Below, piece after piece: positions 7,491-13,770 of a stretch of 27,637 nt of DNA (positions within the stretch are counted from its first letter, which is position 1; the number at the start of each line of letters is the position of its first letter). Position numbers and translations under genes: made by a program. The stretch is from positions 1 through 27,637 of the forward strand of contig CAIXUF010000531.1 of the NCBI GenBank assembly GCA_903922535.1, written 5' to 3'. The notes beneath the pieces were generated by a model. The model saw nothing but the letters and a program-made list of their open reading frames with translations. It ran no database searches and was not told where the DNA came from. This DNA comes from Candidatus Hydrogenedentota bacterium (GTDB lineage Bacteria > Hydrogenedentota > Hydrogenedentia > Hydrogenedentiales > CAITNO01).

Positions 7491-8951
7491 ATGGCGTTTG
7501 GTGCAAAGGTGGCTGCGGTGGAGTTTGCCGGCGACGAAGTGCGTGTCGTCGTGGCGAAAACCGGGCGAAGGCCCGGATTGGTGGAGGCGTACGCGGAAAC
7601 GGCGGTCTATGAGACGCCGGAGGAACGGCGGGACGCGCTGGCCAAGGCGCTCGACGACGCGCTGGGGCGCGTGCGCAGCCGTCCGACGGCGTTCGTTTTC
7701 TGCGCGGACGCGTCGCGCGCCACCGTGCGCACGCTCACGGTGCCCTTCCGCGGGGTTGCCCGCGTGGCCAAGGCGGTGCCGTTTGAGATCGAGTCGCACC
7801 TTCCGTTTCCCCTTGAGGAGCTGGCGCTGGACCACCATATCGTCGCCGAAATCGGCGGAGAGACGGAGGTGCTGGCCGTTGGCATGCGCCGCATGCACCT
7901 TGAGGAGCCGCTTGCGCTGCTTGATGCCATGGGTATTGAGCCCGAGGCGGTGAATCTGGACGTCTGCGGACTCACGGCGCTGTGGCGGGCCAAGCGCCGT
8001 CCGTCCAAGGGACTTGAGGCGGTGCTGCATTTGCGGGAGAACGGGGCCTGCCTTGCCGTCATGCACCAGCGCGCCCTGGCCTTTTTCCGCTATCTGCCCA
8101 TGGGCGGTCCGGCGCTAAGCGCCAATCCCGCCCGCATGGCGCGGGAGGTGCAGAACACGCTGCGCTCTTTCATGGCCCAATGGCGCGGCGGCGGCGAAAT
8201 AGCCGAACTCAACCTGACCGGCGCCGACCTTTCCCCGGAGCAGGTGGAGGCGTTCAGCCAGGCGCTCAATCTTCCCGTGGTTCCCTCGGTGCTGCTGGAC
8301 GGCGTGCGCGGCGGGAAGGCCATCCGCCGCCGCGACGGCGACGGCACCCGGTTCAACCGGTGGGAGGCCGCCTTTGGCGCGGCCCACGCCGCGTCGGGAA
8401 CGGAATTCTCCTTTGACCTGCTCAAGTCGGAACGGAACTGGGAGAGTTCGACGGGCGGGCTGGTGCCGCACCTGCTGTTTTCCGCGTGCCTTGGCCTGGT
8501 CCTCGTGCTCGGGTGGGGTTTCTACTACTTCGAGACGGCGGCCCGCAACAGGCACGTGACCGAGGACATTCGCGCCAAAATCGAGTCGCTCAAGGGGGAA
8601 ATAGACACGATGTCGAAGGCGGGGCTTGGCCAGGACGTCGATGTCACCACCTTCGGCGATCCGCCCGTAATCGATCTGCTCAGGGAAATCGGCGCGCGGA
8701 TGCCGGAAAAGAAGGTGACCGTGACCGAGGTGAAGATCGCGCCGCCCGGCGCGCAGGGCGCCTGGCTTTCCATCTCGGGCGAAACGCCCAACGCCACGGA
8801 ATTCCACGCGGCGTTTGAGGAACTGAAGAAGTCGTCCATGTTCAAGGTGGCCGACGACCCCAACATCAAACTGCAGGGTGCCAAGACGTTCTTCCGCGTG
8901 CGCGCGGTGCGGCCCCACGAGGAGGTGAGCACCAATGAAGCAAAACCCTGA
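7491..8951 (+). CDS. gspL: GspL/PilM-like actin-fold assembly protein
   Basis: This 486-residue protein has an N-terminal actin-like fold related to PilM and the cytoplasmic part of GspL (VAAVEFAGDEVRVVVAK; VPFEIESHLPFPLEELALDH). A single membrane helix at about residues 324-347 (LLFSACLGLVLVLGWGFYYF) follows. A short coiled coil and a small periplasmic domain complete it. In T2SS, GspL recruits GspE to the membrane and partners GspM. ATG 7491 is chosen because GGAG at 7480-7483 lies 7 nt upstream; GTG 7452 lacks such a site. The gene begins 75 nt after gspK and overlaps gspM by 17 nt. Confidence 0.85.
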   Translation: MAFGAKVAAVEFAGDEVRVVVAKTGRRPGLVEAYAETAVYETPEERRDALAKALDDALGRVRSRPTAFVFCADASRATVRTLTVPFRGVARVAKAVPFEIESHLPFPLEELALDHHIVAEIGGETEVLAVGMRRMHLEEPLALLDAMGIEPEAVNLDVCGLTALWRAKRRPSKGLEAVLHLRENGACLAVMHQRALAFFRYLPMGGPALSANPARMAREVQNTLRSFMAQWRGGGEIAELNLTGADLSPEQVEAFSQALNLPVVPSVLLDGVRGGKAIRRRDGDGTRFNRWEAAFGAAHAASGTEFSFDLLKSERNWESSTGGLVPHLLFSACLGLVLVLGWGFYYFETAARNRHVTEDIRAKIESLKGEIDTMSKAGLGQDVDVTTFGDPPVIDLLREIGARMPEKKVTVTEVKIAPPGAQGAWLSISGETPNATEFHAAFEELKKSSMFKVADDPNIKLQGAKTFFRVRAVRPHEEVSTNEAKP

Positions 8952-9504
8952 CAAGCGCAGCCAGGTCGGGCTCATCCTCGGCATACTCGCCATCACCCTC
9001 GTGGTGATGCTGGCGCTGTTCATTCCCGCCGGACCGCGGCGGGCCTGCCTGAAGTCGCAGACCACGCTTGAGGAGGCGCGCACCGACCTGAAAACGCAGG
9101 AAGTGGCCCGGATGGACGAGGCTGACCGCCTTGCCCGGCAGAAACAGCTTATGGAGCTGCTGGCCAAGCGCCCCGCCAATTTCGAGATGTTTGCCTTTGT
9201 GGACGGGCTGCTCAACACCCAGGGGCTGCGCGATCGCGCCCAGCTTGACCAATTCAAGCCGCACAACGGGTCCGCAAGCGAGCCGATGGTGCAGTTGCGC
9301 CTCGAAGGCGTCTCGTTCGACGAGATTATCGGCCTGTTTCACGGGCTCTATTCGGGCGGCAATCTCATTGCCGTCTACAAGATGGAGTCCATGCGCCCGG
9401 CGGTCAGCGGCAAGGGCCTTGACTGCGACGTGACGCTCATGTCGCTCGTCACGCCCACTGCGCCGCCTGCCGGCGCGGCCGCGCCGGCCGCGCCGACCAC
9501 CTGA
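8935..9504 (+). CDS. gspM: GspM/PilO-like inner-membrane assembly protein
   Basis: This 189-residue bitopic protein has a short cytoplasmic start, a membrane helix at about residues 11-31 (VGLILGILAITLVVMLALFI), a coiled-coil segment and a small ferredoxin-like periplasmic domain (VQLRLEGVSFDEIIGLFHGL). That architecture matches GspM/PilO, the partner of GspL. It overlaps the preceding gene by 17 nt and is the last gene of the operon. The protein ends in an Ala/Pro-rich tail; the corresponding DNA at 9472-9494 is a perfect 9-bp GC inverted repeat around GCGCC that could fold near the 3' end of the mRNA. The family is poorly conserved, so the call rests partly on topology and position. Confidence 0.8.
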   Translation: MKQNPDKRSQVGLILGILAITLVVMLALFIPAGPRRACLKSQTTLEEARTDLKTQEVARMDEADRLARQKQLMELLAKRPANFEMFAFVDGLLNTQGLRDRAQLDQFKPHNGSASEPMVQLRLEGVSFDEIIGLFHGLYSGGNLIAVYKMESMRPAVSGKGLDCDVTLMSLVTPTAPPAGAAAPAAPTT

Positions 9505-9567
9505 GCGCGGGCTGGCCGCCTCCTGCCCTGGAAAGAACAGGATGGTTTGCCCTGGCAGGTTCATGTC

Positions 9568-9661
9568 ATGGACGAAATGGACGGGATGGACGGGATGGAC
9601 TAACCTGGCAGGGAATCCAGACATCTGTCCATATTGTCCATATCATCCATATCGCGTCCAT
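9568..9661. repeat. ATGGAC/GTCCAT 9-bp inverted array, locus 1
   Basis: Four ATGGAC units at 9568, 9577, 9586 and 9595 are spaced 9 bp apart with triplets GAA, GGG and GGG between them. After a 26-bp loop they face GTCCAT at 9627 and 9636, ATCCAT at 9645 and GTCCAT at 9656. Units pair as 6-bp helices separated by 3-nt internal loops. The array lies between the convergent 3' ends of gspM and tolB. The upstream flank contains CCCTGGCAGGTTCA, which recurs in similar form beside locus 2 on the other strand. Confidence 0.85.
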
Positions 9662-9722
9662 AGATTCCATAGCCTCAAGGGCTTCGGACAATAACGGGCA
9701 AGCCGACTGCTGATAATACAAG

Positions 9723-9748
9723 CATCCCCGGCGCGGGGGCCGGGGATG
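9723..9748 (-). terminator. Possible tolB terminator hairpin
   Basis: CATCCCCGGC at 9723-9732 and GCCGGGGATG at 9739-9748 form a perfect 10-bp stem with a 6-nt loop. Read in the tolB direction, the stem is about 30 nt past the stop and is followed by CTTGTATTATC, which is T-rich but not a clean U tract. It may serve as a weak intrinsic terminator. Confidence 0.45.
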
Positions 9749-9779
9749 GGTGGATGATTCGGGGAGTGTGCGGGGTGCG

Positions 9780-11093
9780 TCAGCGGCGGCGCGGCCCCCA
9801 AGAGGGGCCTTCGGCCGGCAGCGTCATTTTTGGGATGCGGGTTTCTTGGCCGGTGGTCACGTTGACGGCAAACAGCGCGCTGGCACCGCCCCGGCTCGAC
9901 GAGAAGATCACATGGCGGGAATCGGGACTCCAACTCGGTGATTCGTTGATGCCGTTTGACGTGGTGAGCTGGGTCGCGCCGGACCCGTCCGGGTTCATCA
10001 CGTAGATCTCGAAACCCTCCCCCTTGAGTTCCGACACGAACGCTATCTTTTTGCCGTCGGGCGACCACGTCGGATCATAGGCGTTGCCGCCGTGGAAGGA
10101 GATGCGGGTCTGGTTGCCGCCGTCGGCGTCCATCACGAAGATCTGGGGCTTGCCGGCGCGGTCGCTGACAAAGACAATCTTGCTGCCGTCGGGCGAGAAG
10201 CACGGCGAGGTGTCGCCGTCCTTGTTGCGTGTCAGGCGCACCGGGTCGGACCCGTCGGGGTTGCGCAGATAGATTTCCGTGTTGCCGTCCTTGCTGAGCG
10301 TCATGGCGAGCCGCTTGCCGTCGGGCGACCAGGACGGCGAGGAGTTGAGCCCCACCTCTTTGGACAGGACGGTGGACTTGCCGGTGCGCCGGTCCAGCAC
10401 GTACAGGAAGGAATACCGGTCCTTGTAGGACAGGTAGGCGATCTGGTTGCCGTCGGGCGAGATTTTCGGCTTGATGGAGACCGAGCCATGGTCGGTCAGT
10501 TTCTTGGCGTTTGCGCCGTCATAGTCGGCGACGTAGATTTCCTTGGTCTTTCCCGAGATGCCGGTGAACACAATCTCGGAGGTGCCCGCGCCGGCAACCG
10601 CGTCCAGATAGCGGATGACCTCCTCGGAGAAGCGGTGCGCCGCGAGGCGCTGGCTGCCCTGGGCCACGCGCACCTCCTGGCCGTAGACCTGGTTGTTGGA
10701 AACCAGGTCGAAGAGGCGGAACTGGCCCACAATCTGGCCACCCTCCTGCAGGACCAGGCCGTACACCAGGTTCTGCGCGCCCGCGGCGCGCCACGCCGGG
10801 AAATCAATGGATTTCATGTCGGAGGTGAACCCGGCGAAGTTGGGCGGGTACATGTTGCGCGGAATGATGGCGAACACGCCCGCGAAGAGCAGGTCGTCGG
10901 CCACGGTTTGCGCCATTTCCTCGGACGCCGCCTTCAGTCCGGCATCGGCGGTGGCAAAGGGCGGCACGGCGACAGCGATGCGCACGTCCGAACCCTTCTG
11001 GATGTTGACCATCATCGGCTGCTGGGCCGTTGCGGACGCGGCCGCAAGGGCGGCGAGCGCCAAAACCGACACACACCTCATCATGCTGGGCAC
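9780..11093 (-). CDS. tolB: TolB, periplasmic beta-propeller protein
   Basis: This 437-residue protein has a Sec signal peptide (cleavage likely at SATA|QQ near residue 23-24). A TolB amino-terminal domain follows (DVRIAVAVPPFATADAG to about residue 165). The C-terminal half has five WD40-like/PD40 blades, each with a SPDG or SPDS turn (ISPDGNQIAYLS, WSPDGKRLAMTL, FSPDGSKIVFVS, WSPDGKKIAFVS, WSPDSRHVIFSS). TolB works in the Tol-Pal system for outer-membrane constriction and stability. The start is GTG at 11093, with AAGGAG 8 nt upstream. It follows the TolA/TonB-like gene by 116 nt on the same strand; pal, usually next to tolB, is absent. Confidence 0.92.
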   Translation of the reverse strand: MPSMMRCVSVLALAALAAASATAQQPMMVNIQKGSDVRIAVAVPPFATADAGLKAASEEMAQTVADDLLFAGVFAIIPRNMYPPNFAGFTSDMKSIDFPAWRAAGAQNLVYGLVLQEGGQIVGQFRLFDLVSNNQVYGQEVRVAQGSQRLAAHRFSEEVIRYLDAVAGAGTSEIVFTGISGKTKEIYVADYDGANAKKLTDHGSVSIKPKISPDGNQIAYLSYKDRYSFLYVLDRRTGKSTVLSKEVGLNSSPSWSPDGKRLAMTLSKDGNTEIYLRNPDGSDPVRLTRNKDGDTSPCFSPDGSKIVFVSDRAGKPQIFVMDADGGNQTRISFHGGNAYDPTWSPDGKKIAFVSELKGEGFEIYVMNPDGSGATQLTTSNGINESPSWSPDSRHVIFSSSRGGASALFAVNVTTGQETRIPKMTLPAEGPSWGPRRR

Positions 11094-11209
11094 AGTGCAT
11101 TCTCCTTGGGCGCCGGGGCGCCGGGGTCGTTGTTTTCTTCCTTCGCTGCGGGCTTGACACCCACCAGACGATTATATCCCATTCCGGCGTAAGGTTCCCG
11201 TCGGCGTGC

Positions 11210-12211
11210 TCACGGGGACGGGTTGGACGGCTGCAGCCCGCCGCCCATGGCCTGACGGCCCATGGGCGAGAACTGCACCACTAGCGTAATGGTCGGCTCT
11301 TCAAAATTGTCCGGGAACGGCGGGATGGTGGCGTTGACCAGCGCCTGCACACAGGAGTCGTCCAGTGCGGTGCTTGGCGAAGGCTTGGTCACCTGGGGCC
11401 GGTCGATAATCCTTCCGTCCCGGCCGATGGTCACCGTTATCTGCGGCAGATACCTCGCGTCGTTCATGGGGATGCCGTTGGGGACGATCCATTGCAGATA
11501 CACCTGCCGCTGCAAGAGTCCGGGCCAGCTTCCCATTGCGGTGGGCGGGCCGGTTTGGCCGCCGACGGCCATGGAAATGGGCACATCCGAGGGCATGACG
11601 TTGTCGCTCGGCTCCGCGCCGAGAAGCGTCGGCCCTTTCGTCTTGGGCACAGGTTTGCCGCCAGTCTTCTGCGGGGTCTTCTGGACCGGCTCGTCTTTCG
11701 GGTCCGCCACCGGCTTCAAGTCTGTTTTCTTGGGCTTCTCGTCCTTTGGGTCGGGCACTGGCTTGAGGTCCACCGGTTTTGGTTTTTTGGGCTTTTCCTC
11801 TTCCTTGGTGCTGGGCTTGGGCGGTTTTTCCGGTTTCGGTTCCGGTTTTGGCTTGTCCGGCTTTGGCTCAGGCTTGGGTGGTTCGGGTTTTGGCGGTTCC
11901 GGCTTTGGTTCCGGCTTCGGGGGCTCCGGTTTGGGCGGCTCCGGTTTCGGTGGGGCCGCTTCGGGACCGGGGTTCTCCGGCGGCGGGGGTGGGGGCGGCG
12001 CGCCAGCCGAACCGGGCATGGGTGTCATGGGCCCCGGTGCGGCGACGAGCGACACGTTGATCAGTTTGGGTTCCACCGCCTTGTGCCGACTGAACCAGAC
12101 AATAACGCCCACGATCAGCAGCACATGAAGCACGGCTGAAATAAGGAGCATTCGGGCCATTACGCTCGTGGCGCTGTCCCGAAACCAGTCATATGGCAAT
12201 CGATTGGACAT
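11210..12211 (-). CDS. TolA/TonB-like energy-transducing protein
   Basis: This 333-residue protein has a short cytoplasmic start and a membrane helix at about residues 21-40 (MLLISAVLHVLLIVGVIVWF). A long Pro/Lys/Glu-rich periplasmic linker occupies about 71-200, with repeated PPKPEP and PKPEP units and a PPPPPPP run. The C-terminal TonB/TolA-type domain (VYLQWIVPNGIP...LPQITVTIGRDGRI to the end) follows. The helix anchors the protein, the linker spans the periplasm and the C-terminal domain would contact outer-membrane partners. Location just upstream of tolB argues for TolA, but the Pro-rich linker is more TonB-like than the Ala-rich helix of classical TolA. tolQ and tolR are not adjacent. 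No clear ribosome-binding site precedes ATG 12211. Confidence 0.8.
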   Translation of the reverse strand: MSNRLPYDWFRDSATSVMARMLLISAVLHVLLIVGVIVWFSRHKAVEPKLINVSLVAAPGPMTPMPGSAGAPPPPPPPENPGPEAAPPKPEPPKPEPPKPEPKPEPPKPEPPKPEPKPDKPKPEPKPEKPPKPSTKEEEKPKKPKPVDLKPVPDPKDEKPKKTDLKPVADPKDEPVQKTPQKTGGKPVPKTKGPTLLGAEPSDNVMPSDVPISMAVGGQTGPPTAMGSWPGLLQRQVYLQWIVPNGIPMNDARYLPQITVTIGRDGRIIDRPQVTKPSPSTALDDSCVQALVNATIPPFPDNFEEPTITLVVQFSPMGRQAMGGGLQPSNPSP

Positions 12212-12222
12212 GGTGGTGTTTA

Positions 12223-12251
12223 GGGGAATGTACCCCGGTTAATGGTACCGG
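12223..12251. promoter_or_regulatory. Two adjacent small palindromes in the tolA-like leader
   Basis: GGGG-6 nt-CCCC at 12223-12236 is followed by CCGGT-7 nt-ACCGG at 12235-12251, just upstream of the TolA/TonB-like start at 12211. They could be an operator or leader hairpins. This is only a symmetry observation. Confidence 0.25.
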
Positions 12252-12275
12252 ACTTGTGGGTTCAATTCAAGGCGG

Positions 12276-12295
12276 AACCACAAGCTGTTGTGGTT
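12276..12295. other. Perfect 8-bp hairpin upstream of the TolA/TonB-like gene
   Basis: AACCACAA at 12276-12283 and TTGTGGTT at 12288-12295 form a perfect stem with a GCTG loop. It overlaps the proposed -10 box of the minus-strand gene, so it could be an operator. It could also be a terminator read on the plus strand, where TATTC follows. No gene ends here on the plus strand, which makes the operator reading somewhat more natural. Confidence 0.4.
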
Positions 12296-12322
12296 TATTC
12301 TCAAGAAGTTCCGCTCGGACAA
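12294..12322 (-). promoter_or_regulatory. Candidate sigma70-type promoter for the TolA/TonB-like gene
   Basis: On the minus strand TTGTCC (12322-12317) and AATAAA (12299-12294) are separated by exactly 17 nt; each matches the sigma70 consensus at 4 of 6 positions. It lies about 80 nt upstream of the start codon. Prediction by eye only. Confidence 0.3.
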
Positions 12323-12447
12323 CCATATTTTGAGCCTGCCCGCGCTAAACTATGTAATACCCCGGTCTGACGAAAAGGTTTCGCCGGATGGGGGAAGACA
12401 TGATGCTCTATTGACGGCGGTTGGGTTGGGAGGAATGCCGCGGAGCG

Positions 12448-12584
12448 ATGGACGGAATGGACACTATGGACGGAATGGACGGAATGGACACTATGGACGA
12501 TATGGACGGCATGGCCGCGAATGGCCGCGGATACGACGCATCCACCAGTTTGTCCATATCGTCCATACCGTCCATTCCGTCCGT
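12448..12584. repeat. ATGGAC/GTCCAT 9-bp inverted array, locus 2
   Basis: Seven ATGGAC units stand at 12448, 12457, 12466, 12475, 12484, 12493 and 12502, with degenerate ATGGCC units after. Across a 44-nt loop they face GTCCAT at 12552, 12561 and 12570 and GTCCGT at 12579. Bases 12493-12507 pair perfectly with 12552-12566 (15 bp). The helix then continues through an ACT/ACC mismatch into 12475-12489 paired with 12570-12584, with one G-T pair. It lies past the 3' end of the lipoprotein gene, in a 441-bp gene-free stretch at 12212-12652 that otherwise holds the tolA-like leader elements. Confidence 0.88.
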
Positions 12585-12652
12585 CGCGCCAGGGCTTGAA
12601 CCTGCCCTGGCATGCCCAACTGCCCTTTCCAAATTCCTGTCGGGAGCCCGGA

Positions 12653-13549
12653 TTACTTGCCTGCCTGTGCGGCGCGGTAGGCGTCTATGCGCTGCGCCCA
12701 GGTCGTTTTGATGTTGAGGGCGGCACTGGATCGGGGGCTTGTGGCGGGGGCGACATTGAAACGCGCGCGCTCGCTGTCCGGCAGGGTGCGGTAGCTGACG
12801 GCGGGGATGGTGGTCTTGGCGCTCTTGGCCGTGTCGTCGTCGTTGCGGCGTATGGACCGGCCATGGTCGGCCGCGGCGGCAGTTGACTTGGCTGCGACGA
12901 GATCGTTGGGGTCCGTGCCATAGACGTACAGCACGACCGGCCCGTCCGCGCCTGTGCCCAGGCTGACCTGGTCAAGATACACATCATTGCCTTCGCGGTA
13001 GTACATCATCGCGTCGATCCAGTCATAGGCACGGCCGGTGCTGTAATCGTAGGCCCCGAGCACACGCCCCTCGGAGAAACCGTCGTTGTAGCCGTCCGTG
13101 AAGCCGCCGTCGTAGTATTCGACATGCTGGTCGTTCTTGAGGAAATTGATCCAATCGGCTTGGAATCCCAAGTCATACCCCTCGCTGAACCCGATGGTGA
13201 AGGCGTAGTCGTAGGCGACGAAGTAGCCGTCGTTGTACGCGTACCACACGCCGTCCCAGTAGCCCGCGTCATAGGCGGGCGAGGTCACGTAGGGAATGTC
13301 CGCGCCGCCGTAGAGCATGGGTCCGGCGTCCTGCGTGCCGTAGCTGTCGTCGAAACCCTTCCAGTACTGGTCATCGACCAGGAAGCCGTCGGAGAATCCC
13401 AGGTCATAATCGGCCTGAATCCAGTCACCGCCGTTTCCGGTCTGGTAGCCCCGGTCTTGCGTGGCTGGCGTTACAGGACATCCGGAAACAAGGAGCAGCG
13501 TGATCACGGCCAGGGCGAGCACGGGCATCGACACGATCATGCGGTTCAT
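12653..13549 (-). CDS. Lipoprotein with [G/A]xxx tetrad (GX3-type) repeats
   Basis: This 298-residue protein of unknown function starts at ATG 13549, where GGAGG lies 6 nt upstream; an in-frame ATG at 13603 would hide the signal peptide. The lipobox is LVSGC (Cys24), so it should be lipidated and envelope-anchored. The mature part is rich in Tyr, Asp, Gly and Phe. Small residues recur every fourth position: A92, G96, G100, A104, G108, A112, A116, G120, G124 and G128. An aromatic residue follows immediately in nine of these ten. A second run covers G149, G153, G157, G161 and G165. This resembles the deca-GX3 pattern described in Yae1-type proteins, here in an exported setting. The C-terminus (about 215-298) is polar and probably flexible. 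Confidence 0.85.
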   Translation of the reverse strand: MNRMIVSMPVLALAVITLLLVSGCPVTPATQDRGYQTGNGGDWIQADYDLGFSDGFLVDDQYWKGFDDSYGTQDAGPMLYGGADIPYVTSPAYDAGYWDGVWYAYNDGYFVAYDYAFTIGFSEGYDLGFQADWINFLKNDQHVEYYDGGFTDGYNDGFSEGRVLGAYDYSTGRAYDWIDAMMYYREGNDVYLDQVSLGTGADGPVVLYVYGTDPNDLVAAKSTAAAADHGRSIRRNDDDTAKSAKTTIPAVSYRTLPDSERARFNVAPATSPRSSAALNIKTTWAQRIDAYRAAQAGK

Positions 13550-13770
13550 AGAACACCTCCAGTCCGGGCGGGTGCCCGGCAAATGCGGGAACATTACGGT
13601 CAATCGCGGCGGGCAGTCTCCCCGTCGTCAAGCAGAGTGCACATTTCAACGGGTCATTGATTCTATGCGGGGCAAAGAGCGTTCAGGGATGCTGCCGCCT
13701 TCGCGGGAGTGACGGGCGCTCCGAGTAAGATACCTTCTTCACCTGTTCGTCAACGCTGCGCATGATCCGG

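Noticed and set aside
5751..8066. 771-residue open frame antisense to gspK and gspL
   Set aside because: Same composition artefact; sense-strand genes have clear GspK and PilM-like motifs.
10092..11192. 366-residue plus-strand frame opposite tolB
   Set aside because: Opposite a well-supported TolB with five propeller motifs; no ribosome-binding site or domain.
11759..12000. Gly/Phe-rich plus-strand protein opposite the TolA/TonB-like gene
   Set aside because: It mirrors the KPEP repeat DNA; the minus strand has membrane helix, linker and TonB/TolA domain in order.
12421..12711. Small protein with MDGMDTMDGMD repeats
   Set aside because: It is simply the ATGGACNNN array read in frame. The same array also opens frames on the other strand, and codon content outside the repeats is not protein-like.
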